Assembly: GCA_036374135.1 (NCBI GenBank)
Contig: DASUUK010000106.1
Span: 1-32,254 of the forward strand
Origin: Euzebyales bacterium
Lineage (GTDB): Bacteria > Actinomycetota > Nitriliruptoria > Euzebyales > JAHELV01
Length of the DNA: 32,254 nucleotides
Direction: 5' to 3'
Shown: positions 1-10,195 of the stretch, in pieces
How positions within the stretch are numbered: position 1 is the stretch's first letter
Layout of the letters: each line of letters begins with the position of its first letter
The notes under the pieces: model-generated
The model's database searches: none
What the model saw: only the letters and a program-made list of their open reading frames with translations
What the model was told of the DNA's origin: nothing
Made by a program: the position numbers and the translations under genes

Positions 1-691
1 CGAGGAACGACGACAGCGCGCGGCTGGCCTGCGCGGCTGTCCCGACCATGTCGCGGGCGTAGACGACCTGCTCCTCGAACTGTTGACGCGCGTCGGCGAC
101 CGGCCCCACGAGGCCATCGCGCGGTGCGGCGTCGACCGTCGACACGGCGTCGGCGAGCTGCTGCTGGGCCGACGCTGCGACCGCGCCGAGATCGGCGATC
201 TGCCGGACCGGGAACCGGCCGCCGGAGGGCACGTACGCCGCCAGCCCGCGAGGCTGGCTGTTGATCTCGGCGAGCACGTCCGATGCGGACGCCGCCACCA
301 GATCCCCGGACACCGCCAACGCCTGGGTCGTCCGCAGGTTGGGGCCGATGAACGGGATGATCTTGAGCACGCCCACCGCAGGGTTGTCCAGACCGGCACG
401 TCCTGCTGCGAACCGCTGCTGCGCGGCCACGAAGGACTCCTGCGCGGCGACGAGGTCGAAGCGCTCGAGCGCCTGCCGACCGTCGGCAGCATGTCGGCGG
501 CCCTCGACGAGCTCGGTCCTCGCACCGGCCAGCGCCCACGCCGCAATGCCGAGCACCACGATGAACTCGACGATCACGACGAGGGCGAAGATGAGCACGG
601 CGCGACCCACGCGCGGCTCACGGTGTCGTTGGGGGTGGTCGCGCCGATCGTCGGGGATGGTGGCGGTCAGCGCAGTGTCGTCACGTCGCAT
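1..691 (-). CDS. DUF4012 domain protein, N-terminal part (cut by window edge)
   Basis: Reading the minus strand from the ATG at 691 gives 230 codons with no stop before the window edge, so the 3' end is missing. The product has a polar N-terminus, one strong membrane helix at about residues 30-54, and then an Ala/Arg/Gln-rich helical region. Stretches such as ALERFDLVAAQESFVAAQQR and LKIIPFIGPNLRTTQALAVS match the N-terminal pattern of actinobacterial DUF4012 proteins: a single anchor, a helical array, then a conserved proline-rich segment. The family's molecular function is unknown, but members often lie in polysaccharide loci, which fits the two nucleotide-sugar enzymes nearby. It lies downstream of the SCP2-like gene on the same strand, across a 134-base gap. 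The family call rests on pattern recognition. Confidence 0.8.
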   Translation of the reverse strand, partial: MRRDDTALTATIPDDRRDHPQRHREPRVGRAVLIFALVVIVEFIVVLGIAAWALAGARTELVEGRRHAADGRQALERFDLVAAQESFVAAQQRFAAGRAGLDNPAVGVLKIIPFIGPNLRTTQALAVSGDLVAASASDVLAEINSQPRGLAAYVPSGGRFPVRQIADLGAVAASAQQQLADAVSTVDAAPRDGLVGPVADARQQFEEQVVYARDMVGTAAQASRALSSFL

Positions 692-825
692 GTGTGGATC
701 TTTCGTCGACCCGGCTGCGGCCGACACGACAGGTGCTCATGATGCCTCGCCGCGCCGATCCGCGTCGCGCGGGCTGCGCCACGACGAGGGCCGTGCTGCC
801 CACCGGCGCCCTCCAGTGCGCCGCT

Positions 826-1239
826 TCACCGCACGGCATCCAGCCACACCGTGTCGACCCCGCGCAACGCGTCGACCAGGACGTCGACGTCGCCGCTCGA
901 ACCGACCAGTGCGGCCATGTCCCCGCCGACGCGCAGGCGTCGGAACAGGATCGCCGGGCCGATGTCCAGCCGCCCCTCGAGCAGTTGCCGCCAGTGATGG
1001 TAGTCGGTCTGCACCGTCACGCGTGGAGTGTGGATCACGTCGACCCGCTCCGCGCGAGCCTGGCCCTGCTCGACGCCCAGGACCATGGCATAGGTCTGGC
1101 GCTCCCGCAGCGGGCCGGCCGGGTCAATGACGAAGCGGTACCCGCCGCCGAGGTTGGCGGCCGCTTCTGTGGCGCGGGGGTGCATGGTCACCTGCCGGCA
1201 GAACGCGTGCATCCACTCGGCGCTGGGGAACAGGGGCAC
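826..1239 (-). CDS. SCP2 sterol-binding-like domain protein
   Basis: This is a 137-residue protein made almost entirely of one small domain. It starts LFPSAEWMHAFCR, has a central GGGYRFVIDPAGPL strand pair, and continues with QTDYHHWRQLLEGRLDIG. It ends with VGGDMAAL and a DVLVDALRGVDTVWLD tail. The S-x-E-W start, the D-Y-x-x-W-R-Q-L-L-x-G-R-L core and the final L-x-x-V-D-T-V are the usual pattern of actinobacterial SCP2 sterol-transfer-like proteins, which bind lipid-like ligands in a hydrophobic tunnel; the ligand here is unknown. I chose the GTG at 1239 because GCGAGG lies five bases upstream and the domain begins immediately; the open frame continues further upstream but reaches into the divergent epimerase gene. 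It may be co-transcribed with the DUF4012 gene. Confidence 0.75.
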   Translation of the reverse strand: MPLFPSAEWMHAFCRQVTMHPRATEAAANLGGGYRFVIDPAGPLRERQTYAMVLGVEQGQARAERVDVIHTPRVTVQTDYHHWRQLLEGRLDIGPAILFRRLRVGGDMAALVGSSGDVDVLVDALRGVDTVWLDAVR

Positions 1240-1336
1240 GCAGACCTCGCAGTGTCGACCTCGACGGATCACGCAAGCGTAGCGGCCCGGTACCCTTGCA
1301 CCGCAATCTTGCGGGACCCGACGGCGGGAGCTCCAG

Positions 1337-3673
1337 ATGGACGTGCATGGTCTTCGCGGCAGTCGTGTGGTCGTGCTCGGCGCGGCCGGCTTCCTGGGCT
1401 CACACCTGTGCGAGCGGTTGCTGACCCTCGGCGCACACGTCACTGCCATCGACAACTTCATCACCGGACGCAAGAGCAACCTCGACCACCTGATCGGTGG
1501 CGGGGCACTGCGGCTGGTGTACTACGACGTCACGGACTTCCTTCACGTGCCGGGCGACGTCGATGCGATCCTGCACTTCGCGTCGCCCGCGTCGCCGATC
1601 GACTACCTGCGGTGGCCGATCCAGACGCTGAAGGTCGGATCCCTGGGCACGCACAAGGCACTCGGGCTGGCGCGTGCGAAGGACGCACGTCTGCTGCTCG
1701 CCTCGACCTCCGAGGTGTACGGCGACCCGCGGGTCTCCCCCCAGCCCGAGGACTACTGGGGCAACGTCAACCCCATCGGCCCGCGCGGCGTGTACGACGA
1801 GGCGAAGCGGTTCGCCGAGGCGATGGCGCTGGCCTACCACCGCGAGCACGGCGTCAAGGTCCGCATCGCGAGGATCTTCAACTCGATCCTCGCCGACGAG
1901 CAGGTGCTCTACGACGACGGCACCGCTTTGCGACGTGAGCCGATCGGCGCCCTGGCCTCACGCGTTGGCGATCGTGTCGACCTCGTTGGGTATGCGGTGC
2001 CGGCGTTCGATGCTGACGGCACTGTGGCGGCCTCCGAAGCCATCGCGCTCGAGGGCCATCCGACCGGTGCGCGCTGCTACGAGGTCCGGACCCGCTACGG
2101 CCGCAGCATACGCGTGACCGGCGATCACAGCTTGTTCGCAGAGGGTTCTGACGGCCGCCCCGTCGCGCGCACGGTCGATGAGCTGCGGGTCGGTGACCAC
2201 ATCGCGATCGCCTCCCGGGTCGAGGTCCCCGCACGGGACCGCACCGGGGTCGACATGACCCAGATGTGGCGATCCGCTGGGCGCGATCCGTGGGATCTGA
2301 TGGTTCGCGCGCCAGGAATCGGTGACGCGGTGTTCGCGCGCCGCCACGAGCTCGCGCCCGCACTGGTCAGTCGCGGACGACCGCGGCAGCAGTGCTGGAA
2401 CACCGTCAACCGGTGGCGCAAGCAGGACGAGGCGCCGCTCGGTGCCCTGGAGCACCTGAGCATGCCGATTCCGGCGGACGCGTACGTCCGACTCGCCGGG
2501 GGCGGGACGCGTGCGCTGATGCCGTCGCGTGTCGCCGTCACCGATGAGTTCCTCTGGCTGCTCGGTCTGTACACGGCCGCAGGTGCCTTGTACCGCAAGC
2601 GCGGCAAGAATGCCTGCGTGACGATCCCCGGCAATGACGCCGACCTGCGCGGGCGCGCACGCAAGGTGTTTGAACGGGATCTGAACCTTCACGTCGTCGA
2701 CGCCGTCGGCTCGGACGACCGACCTGCCGCCATCTTCGTCCACGCCGAGCTGCTGCTGTGTCTGCTCGAGCACCTGGACTTCCCTACCGACGACAAGGCG
2801 ATGCCGGGCTGGATCCTCGGGCTACCGCTCGAGCGACTCGCCTGGTTCTTGGAGGGCTACCGCGAAGGCGACGGCGTCCACTCCGGATCCAAGATCCAGC
2901 AACAACGCCATGAGTTCTCGACGACATCCACCCGGCTGAAGGATGACCTGATCGTCGCGCTCGCAAGGTACGGCATCGTGCCGTCGGTGGGCCGGTTCGA
3001 GACCACGGCTCGCCAGCGCACCGGAGACCGCCGGTACCCGTTCTGGCGCCTGACCGTGTGCAACGTCGATCCGTGGAGTCCGTTGGGGTGGGCGGACGGT
3101 ACCACGCAACGGCTGAACGCGCGCCGACACGGCGATCTGGTCTGGGCGCGCGTGACCGCCATCCAGGAGATCCCGGCAACCGACATCGTCTACGACTTCT
3201 GCGTTCCCGGACGCGAGAACTTCTGGGCCGGTTCCGGTGTCATGGCGCACAACACCTACGGCCCCAGGATGCGCGTCGAGGACGGTCGCGCCGTGCCGGC
3301 GTTCTTCGCCGCCGCGCTGCGCAACGAACCGCTGCCGGTGCACGGCGACGGTTCGCAGACGCGGTCGCTGTGCTACGTCGACGACGAGGTCGAGGGCCTG
3401 CTGCGGCTGCTGGTGTCCGACGAGGTCGGCCCCGTCAACATCGGCAACCCGGAGGAACACACGATCCTCGAGCTCGCCGAGATGATCCAGGACGTGGTGG
3501 GCAACCATCCGGGCATCGCGTTCCATCCGCGCCCGATCGACGATCCGACCGTGCGCCGCCCCGACATCGCGCTGGCGCGCAAGGTGCTCGACTGGGAACC
3601 GGCGATCTCGCTGCGCGACGGCCTGGAACGCACCCTGCCGTGGTTCGCTGAGAACGACGACCGGGCCTCGTGA
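1337..3673 (+). CDS. UDP-glucuronate decarboxylase-like NAD-dependent SDR, interrupted by an intein
   Basis: The 778-residue precursor consists of host enzyme (residues 1-182 and 640-778, 321 residues after splicing) and a 457-residue intein. The host is an extended SDR with the NAD-binding glycine motif GAAGFLGSH (15-23), an STSEVYG serine segment and the catalytic pair Tyr153/Lys157 in YDEAK. The segments [32 protein letters not shown] and [14 protein letters not shown] are the signature of UDP-xylose synthase-type decarboxylases, which turn UDP-glucuronate into UDP-xylose in the cytosol. The spliced length fits that family. ATG 1337 has GGGAG six bases upstream. The intein separates Asn182 from Thr640 in the strongly conserved F-N-T-Y-G-P motif, so splicing must occur for activity. 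The gene diverges from the SCP2-like gene and precedes a second uronate SDR. Another UDP-sugar dehydratase/decarboxylase specificity is possible. Confidence 0.9.
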   Translation: MDVHGLRGSRVVVLGAAGFLGSHLCERLLTLGAHVTAIDNFITGRKSNLDHLIGGGALRLVYYDVTDFLHVPGDVDAILHFASPASPIDYLRWPIQTLKVGSLGTHKALGLARAKDARLLLASTSEVYGDPRVSPQPEDYWGNVNPIGPRGVYDEAKRFAEAMALAYHREHGVKVRIARIFNSILADEQVLYDDGTALRREPIGALASRVGDRVDLVGYAVPAFDADGTVAASEAIALEGHPTGARCYEVRTRYGRSIRVTGDHSLFAEGSDGRPVARTVDELRVGDHIAIASRVEVPARDRTGVDMTQMWRSAGRDPWDLMVRAPGIGDAVFARRHELAPALVSRGRPRQQCWNTVNRWRKQDEAPLGALEHLSMPIPADAYVRLAGGGTRALMPSRVAVTDEFLWLLGLYTAAGALYRKRGKNACVTIPGNDADLRGRARKVFERDLNLHVVDAVGSDDRPAAIFVHAELLLCLLEHLDFPTDDKAMPGWILGLPLERLAWFLEGYREGDGVHSGSKIQQQRHEFSTTSTRLKDDLIVALARYGIVPSVGRFETTARQRTGDRRYPFWRLTVCNVDPWSPLGWADGTTQRLNARRHGDLVWARVTAIQEIPATDIVYDFCVPGRENFWAGSGVMAHNTYGPRMRVEDGRAVPAFFAAALRNEPLPVHGDGSQTRSLCYVDDEVEGLLRLLVSDEVGPVNIGNPEEHTILELAEMIQDVVGNHPGIAFHPRPIDDPTVRRPDIALARKVLDWEPAISLRDGLERTLPWFAENDDRAS
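1883..3253 (+). other. Intein with LAGLIDADG homing-endonuclease domain
   Basis: This in-frame element spans precursor residues 183-639. It begins with Ser1 ([13 protein letters not shown], block A). It has the block B motif TGDH (intein residues 79-82), two LAGLIDADG-like helices (LLGLYTAAG at 226-234 and LEGYREGDG at 323-331), and block [16 protein letters not shown] (436-450). It ends in His456-Asn457, followed by host Thr+1. All residues needed for self-splicing are visible: a Ser nucleophile, block B Thr and His, penultimate His, terminal Asn and a Thr acceptor. In the first LAGLIDADG helix the usual acidic residue (A-E-G or A-D-G) is Ala233, while the second helix keeps Asp330, so DNA cleavage may be impaired although splicing looks intact. 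Removing it restores the host motif F-N-T-Y-G-P exactly, which fixes both boundaries. Confidence 0.93.
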
Positions 3674-3733
3674 CCGCGCGCCGGACCAGCACCCGCGCCA
3701 CGGCCGGCGTACCAGTGCGCGGCGGCGCCAGCC

Positions 3734-4711
3734 GTGACCACCTGGTTGGTCACGGGCGCCGCCGGGTTCATCGGGTACCACCTCACGTCCCGGCTGCTGA
3801 CCGACGGGCAGTCGGTCGTGGGCATCGACGACCTCAGCCACACCTACGACCCGCTCCTGACGCACGATCGTCTCGCGCAGTTGATCGACGACCCAGCGTT
3901 CGTGTTCGCCAAGGCCGACATCGCTGACGAGGCGACGCTGACGCACATGTTCGAGCGCCACCGGCCCACCCACGTCGTCCATCTCGCGGCCCGTACGGGG
4001 GTCAGGGCGTCGCTGCGCGACCCCGTCGGCTACGCCGCCACGAACGTGGTCGGCTTCACCAACGTCATCGAGCACTGCCGCCGGCACGACGTACGTCATC
4101 TGGTGTACGCATCGTCGAGCTCGGTGTACGGCAGCTCGGCGCGCACCCCGTTCGACGAAGGCGACCCGGCAGCCCGTCCTGCCAGTGTGTATGCGGCGAC
4201 CAAACGCGCCGAGGAGTTGCTGGCCCACGCGTACGGCGACGCGTACGGTCTGCGGACGACGGGGCTGCGCCTGTTCACCGTCTACGGGGCCTGGGGGCGT
4301 CCGGACATGGCGTACTACCGGTTCGCCGAAGCCATGCTCGACGGCCGCCCGCTGACCGTCCACGGCGCGGGCGACGCGCGCCGCGACTTCACGTACGTCG
4401 ACGACGTCGTCGAGTCGATCGTACGGGTGGCGCGTGCAGCAGCGGCCACACAGGATGTGGATCGGGCCCCGGCGCGGGTGTTCAACGTCGGCCGTGGCCG
4501 ACCGACGACGGTGTCACATCTGATCGACCTGCTGGAACGCATCACCGGACGGACCGCGATCCGACGGCACGGCGACGAGCAGGCCGGCGAGGTACGGGCG
4601 ACGCACGCCGACGTCCAAGCACTGGCCCACCACGTCGGCTTCACCCCACAGGTGACGATGGAGCAGGGCCTCACGTCGTTCGTCGACTGGCTGCGCCGCT
4701 ACCGACGCTGA
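3734..4711 (+). CDS. UDP-glucuronate 4-epimerase-like NAD-dependent SDR
   Basis: This is a 325-residue extended SDR with NAD-binding GAAGFIG (8-14), an HLAARTGVRASLRDP segment, the ASSSSVYG serine region and catalytic Tyr153/Lys157 in YAATK. The stretch LRLFTVYGAWGRPDMAYYRF closely follows the R-F-F-T-V-Y-G-P-W-G-R-P-D-M pattern of UDP-glucuronate 4-epimerases (LpsL/CapI/GAE type), which interconvert UDP-glucuronate and UDP-galacturonate. RRDFTYVDDVVE is the usual downstream motif. The start is GTG 3734, placed just before the Rossmann strand; the Shine-Dalgarno is weak. The gene lies 60 bases after the intein-bearing SDR on the same strand, and both act on the same substrate, so the pair would divide UDP-glucuronate between UDP-xylose and UDP-galacturonate. 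It converges on the phosphatase gene with only four bases between stops. Confidence 0.88.
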   Translation: MTTWLVTGAAGFIGYHLTSRLLTDGQSVVGIDDLSHTYDPLLTHDRLAQLIDDPAFVFAKADIADEATLTHMFERHRPTHVVHLAARTGVRASLRDPVGYAATNVVGFTNVIEHCRRHDVRHLVYASSSSVYGSSARTPFDEGDPAARPASVYAATKRAEELLAHAYGDAYGLRTTGLRLFTVYGAWGRPDMAYYRFAEAMLDGRPLTVHGAGDARRDFTYVDDVVESIVRVARAAAATQDVDRAPARVFNVGRGRPTTVSHLIDLLERITGRTAIRRHGDEQAGEVRATHADVQALAHHVGFTPQVTMEQGLTSFVDWLRRYRR

Positions 4712-4715
4712 CCGG

Positions 4716-5948
4716 TCAGTCGCGGCCGAGCACCAGCACGGCGCAGTCATCGGTCGTGTCACCGCCGGTGAACGCCTGGACGCCCGCCCAGACGGCGTCC
4801 GCGACCTCCTGCGGCGTGCGGCCGACGGCGTCCCGCAGCAGGGCGGTCAGGCCGGTCACACCGAGCAGCGACCCGTCCTCGGCCGAGCGGGCCTCAGTGA
4901 CGCCGTCCGTGTAGAGCACGACCCTGTCACCGGGTTCCAACTGCATCTGGTGGACGGCGAAGGTGCCCGTGCCGTCGATGCCGAGAGGCAGGTCGGCCGG
5001 CGCGTCGACGACCTCGGCCGACGTGCCGCGCAACAGGACCGGCGGCGGATGCCCGGCGAGCACGAACTCGGTCCTGGCGGTGTCGGGCTCGATCCGCAGG
5101 TAGATCAGGGTGACGAAGCTCTCGGCGTCGGACTGCCCGCCGACGATGGTGTTGAGCATCTGCGCCATGACGTGCGGCGCGGCGCCGGGCAGCGCCAGGG
5201 CGCGCAGCGAGTGCACCGCCATCGCAGCACGGCTGGCGGCCTGCATCCCCTTGCCGGACACGTCCCCGATCGCGACACCGAGGTCCCCGCGGTCCGTGCA
5301 GAACCAGTCGTACAGATCACCGCCGATGGCCACGTTCGCCGTGGCCGACCGGTACAGGTGGCCGACCGCGTACCCGTCGGGCAGCAGCACGTCGCCTGGT
5401 CGCAGGTCGTCGACCAGGGAGTCGACGATGCGTTGGTTGTCCTGTAGCAGCGCCACGTGGCGCACCGCCGACGCGTAGGCGCGTCCGAGGGCTGCGAGCA
5501 GCCGGGTGAACGCAGCGTCGATGGGCCGACGCGCCAGCACGCCCAGCAGCTCGGTGGCAGGTTCGGGCAGCGCCATGACGTACAGCGTCTGCTTCAGGCC
5601 GGGCACAGGTGCGTGGCTGACGGCGAGGCCGTCGGCGGGCCGCGGGACCGAGCGCGCGATCCGGTCCGCCGTGGACTCCGCGGGCCACGCGGCCAGCAGC
5701 TCGGTCAGCTCACCCGACAGACCAACGTTGTCGAGCAGCGCGAGCCCTTCGTCCCGCTCCAGTGGCGCCCACAGCATGGCCGCCTCCATGCCGAGGTCGT
5801 CGACGAGCCCTGACAGCAGCCGCTTGCGCATCGCACGCGGTGCACTCGCGTCGACGGTGTCGGCCACGAGCTCGACAGCGGCGACGAGCAGGTCATCGGG
5901 ATTCGTCACCGATGCCTGTTGATCCGCGTGCGCGCCGTCGCCGGTCAT
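4716..5948 (-). CDS. GAF-like/SpoIIE-family (PPM) serine phosphatase
   Basis: The protein has 410 residues. Residues about 35-165 look like a GAF-type sensory domain, joined by a short helical linker to a SpoIIE/RsbU-type PP2C phosphatase domain at about 190-408. The metal-binding motifs are present: IGGDLYDW (Asp211), IGDVSGKGMQAA (Asp229), LAGHPPPVLL, YTDGVTEAR and TTDDCAVLVL. Such enzymes dephosphorylate anti-sigma-factor antagonists (STAS proteins) in partner-switching stress pathways, usually in response to the sensory domain's ligand. No STAS or anti-sigma partner lies in this window, so its target is unknown. ATG 5948 opens the frame, and the ends of the gene are unambiguous because the adjoining gene converges on it. 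Confidence 0.93.
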   Translation of the reverse strand: MTGDGAHADQQASVTNPDDLLVAAVELVADTVDASAPRAMRKRLLSGLVDDLGMEAAMLWAPLERDEGLALLDNVGLSGELTELLAAWPAESTADRIARSVPRPADGLAVSHAPVPGLKQTLYVMALPEPATELLGVLARRPIDAAFTRLLAALGRAYASAVRHVALLQDNQRIVDSLVDDLRPGDVLLPDGYAVGHLYRSATANVAIGGDLYDWFCTDRGDLGVAIGDVSGKGMQAASRAAMAVHSLRALALPGAAPHVMAQMLNTIVGGQSDAESFVTLIYLRIEPDTARTEFVLAGHPPPVLLRGTSAEVVDAPADLPLGIDGTGTFAVHQMQLEPGDRVVLYTDGVTEARSAEDGSLLGVTGLTALLRDAVGRTPQEVADAVWAGVQAFTGGDTTDDCAVLVLGRD

Positions 5949-6137
5949 CGCCGCGTCGTTGTCGATCGACCCGATGATGCGGCTCCTCGTGCAGGGCTAC
6001 AGAACGCCGGCGGAGCGGGCACCGCCGTGCGCGCCATGGTAACTCAGACGGATGGCCGCCCGGAGCACCGGATCGGGCGAACCCAGGGGTCAGCTCCGTG
6101 GGCGCGCGCAGCGGTGGGAGCGGCCCCGCGCACGCAG

Positions 6138-6170
6138 CGGAACGGGCGGCCGATGCGGCCGCCCGTTCCG
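6138..6170 (-). terminator. Hairpin downstream of groEL
   Basis: A perfect inverted repeat has 15-bp arms (6138-6152 and 6156-6170, CGGAACGGGCGGCCG and its complement) around a 3-base loop. It begins 28 bases after the groEL stop. No T-run follows on the minus strand, as is common for actinobacterial terminators. It could instead stabilise the 3' end of the mRNA. Confidence 0.7.
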
Positions 6171-6198
6171 TGTTCGTGTGGTGCTGTGCGGGGCTGGA

Positions 6199-8373
<2,175 letters not shown>

Positions 8374-8473
8374 CTAAACCTGCGCGCACCACGCTCAACT
8401 TCGTATCAGGCGCCGCACCGCGACTACACGGCGTACACCAGTGCCTCCTCCGAGAGTACATGGGGCACACGTC

Positions 8474-8501
8474 TTCACTATCCGTAAGGACGTGTTATCC
8501 T
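8474..8501 (+). promoter_or_regulatory. Possible bldD promoter
   Basis: TTCACT (8474-8479) and TATCCT (8496-8501) with a 16-base spacer resemble a weak sigma-70-type -35/-10 pair, about 90 bases upstream of the bldD start. A small inverted repeat, AAGGA-N7-TCCTT (8486-8502), overlaps the -10. This is a pattern match only. Confidence 0.25.
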
Positions 8502-8593
8502 TCGGCACTACAGGACCGGGCGGCCTGAAGTGCCCGCCGCGCGGCCATATCACGGTTGTCGTCGGGGGGCTGACGCGCCCGAGGAGGACACGG

Positions 8594-9082
8594 TTGGTAA
8601 CCAACGAATACCAGAAGCGCCTCGGAGCGCGCCTGCGGGCGATCCGTCAGCAGCAGGGGCTGACCCTGCAGCAGGTCGAGGAGATGTCGGAGGGCCGCTG
8701 GAAGGCCGTGGTCGTCGGCTCCTACGAGCGCGGTGACCGGGCGGTGTCAGTCGCGAAGCTCGCGGAGCTGAGCGACTTCTACAACGTGCCGGTGTCCGAG
8801 CTGCTGCCGAAGGAGGAGCTGGCCGGTGCCGGCAACGGCTCGGCGAGCGCCAAGGTCATGCTGGACCTGCGCCAGCTCGCCAGCGATGCACTCGATCCCG
8901 ACCTCAAGCCAGTCTCCCGGTTCGCCCACACCATCCAGATGCAACGCGGCGACTACAACGGCAACGTGCTGACAATCCGTGGCGAGGACCTGCGCGCGCT
9001 CTCGGTCATCTATGGCACCGAGCCCGACGAGCTCGTCGAGCGCCTCGAGGATGAGGGCCTGATCCACCAGCCCAGGCAGTAG
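8594..9082 (+). CDS. bldD: BldD-family transcriptional regulator, c-di-GMP responsive
   Basis: This 162-residue regulator has an N-terminal XRE-type helix-turn-helix: YQKRLGARLRAIRQQQGLTL followed by GRWKAVVVGSYERGDRAVSV. That stretch is nearly the same as in Streptomyces BldD, the master repressor of development that dimerises on DNA through tetrameric c-di-GMP. The C-terminal domain keeps the ligand signature RXD-X8-RXXD as RGD (118-120), eight residues, then RGED (129-132). The start is TTG 8594: GAGGAGG lies six bases upstream and the family N-terminus begins there; the open frame extends upstream to 8441 without family similarity. GTTGGT-A-ACCAAC, an odd palindrome, overlaps the start codon and could be an operator. 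It is divergent from groES. Its targets in this organism are unknown. Confidence 0.93.
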   Translation: MVTNEYQKRLGARLRAIRQQQGLTLQQVEEMSEGRWKAVVVGSYERGDRAVSVAKLAELSDFYNVPVSELLPKEELAGAGNGSASAKVMLDLRQLASDALDPDLKPVSRFAHTIQMQRGDYNGNVLTIRGEDLRALSVIYGTEPDELVERLEDEGLIHQPRQ

Positions 9083-9102
9083 CGACCGCCGCGGCCCGCG
9101 GA

Positions 9103-9115
9103 GACCGGTACGGTC
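9103..9115. terminator. Small hairpin between convergent genes
   Basis: GACCG-GTA-CGGTC forms a five-bp stem in the 53-base gap between the convergent bldD and acetyltransferase stops. It is short and has no T-run, so a bidirectional terminator role is only suggested by location. Confidence 0.25.
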
Positions 9116-9135
9116 CGTCGTCGTGCGGGTCACGC

Positions 9136-10005
9136 CTACCGGAGCGCCAGCAGCCACCGTCGGCGCTGGACGAACCCGGCCGCCTCGTACGCGCGGATCG
9201 CGGCGACGTTGTCGGCCCGCACGTGCAGCGTCACGCACGGCATGCCCGACTCGAGCAACTGCGCGGTCAGTGCGGCGATCCCCCGCCGCGCGAGGCCCTG
9301 GCCGCGCCATCGCCGGTCGACGTAGACACCGGCGAGCTGCGCACCACGACGGCGGCTCTCGATCGACACGTCGAACTTGGCGACCACGCCGCCGTCGGAC
9401 TCCAGCACCCAGCTCGATCCGCGGCGCACGCTGCCGGCGACGCGCTGACGCACAGACGACCGCCCGCCGCGCGACAGCGGCGGACCCATCTGGTCCTCCA
9501 CGTGCAGACCGGCCGCGAACTCCGTCAGCACGTCGACATCATCGGCGGCCGCGCGCCGCAGCACCGTGTCACCGGTCGGCAGCGCCGACGGGCGGTCGGC
9601 GACCATGAGGCGCTGCTCACGCGCGTAGGGACGCCGACGGAACATGCCCGACGCGGCTCCGTCCACGATCGCGTCGCCGATCGTCAGATCGCCGACGAGC
9701 ACCCGCCACCCGGATCCCCGGACCGCGGAGGCCAGCGGTGTCGCCGCCTCGGGCAGGCCGCCCGGAACCACCAGGCCGCCGGCGCCGATGTGGCACACGC
9801 CCCGCGGATCGTCCGGGGAGGGCCACACGGTCATGGAGTGGTGCTCGCCACGATCGAGCGCCTCGAGCAGGAACTGGTGCGCGTACGTACCCTCGGCGGT
9901 GTCCGACGTGCGGCCGAAGTCGGTCTCGAGGCACACGGTCAGACGCGCGACACCGTCGCGGGGCAACCGCACCGCCTGCCCGCCCGGTGAGGCAGCCAGC
10001 GTCAT
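9136..10005 (-). CDS. DUF4081 domain GNAT-family N-acetyltransferase
   Basis: This 289-residue protein has two halves. Residues 1-140 match the DUF4081 region seen in front of actinobacterial GNATs, for example the VCHIGAGGLVVP strand. Residues about 145-289 form a GNAT fold. The acetyl-CoA-binding motif A is LAGVYVDRRWRGQGLARRGI (R-x-x-G-x-A type), and motif B is HVRADNVAAIRAYEAAGF. The substrate is unknown. ATG 10005 starts the domain. It follows the tsaD gene on the same strand, separated by a 190-base spacer filled partly with a 36-bp tandem repeat, so it may be an independent unit. Confidence 0.85.
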   Translation of the reverse strand: MTLAASPGGQAVRLPRDGVARLTVCLETDFGRTSDTAEGTYAHQFLLEALDRGEHHSMTVWPSPDDPRGVCHIGAGGLVVPGGLPEAATPLASAVRGSGWRVLVGDLTIGDAIVDGAASGMFRRRPYAREQRLMVADRPSALPTGDTVLRRAAADDVDVLTEFAAGLHVEDQMGPPLSRGGRSSVRQRVAGSVRRGSSWVLESDGGVVAKFDVSIESRRRGAQLAGVYVDRRWRGQGLARRGIAALTAQLLESGMPCVTLHVRADNVAAIRAYEAAGFVQRRRWLLALR

Positions 10006-10009
10006 GATG

Positions 10010-10117
10010 TGTGCCTACCGCTGACGCTCCTTGAGGCACGGGACGTGCGCCTACCGCTGACGCTCCTTGAGGCGCGGGACGTGCGCCTACCGCTGGGCGT
10101 GCCGAAGGCGCACGACA
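10010..10117. repeat. 36-bp tandem repeat, about three copies
   Basis: Copies lie at 10010-10045 and 10046-10081 and differ at only two positions. A third, diverged copy starts at 10082 and shares TGCGCCTACCGCTG and the GGCGC...GAC end. The array fills much of the spacer between the tsaD stop and the acetyltransferase start. The unit length is a multiple of three, but no gene needs it. Confidence 0.85.
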
Positions 10118-10195
10118 CTGCGCGATGGCGAGGGTTGATGGCCCAGTCCGTGGTGGGTCGGTCGAAGATCCGGGCACACGCCGCGGACCGGGCCA

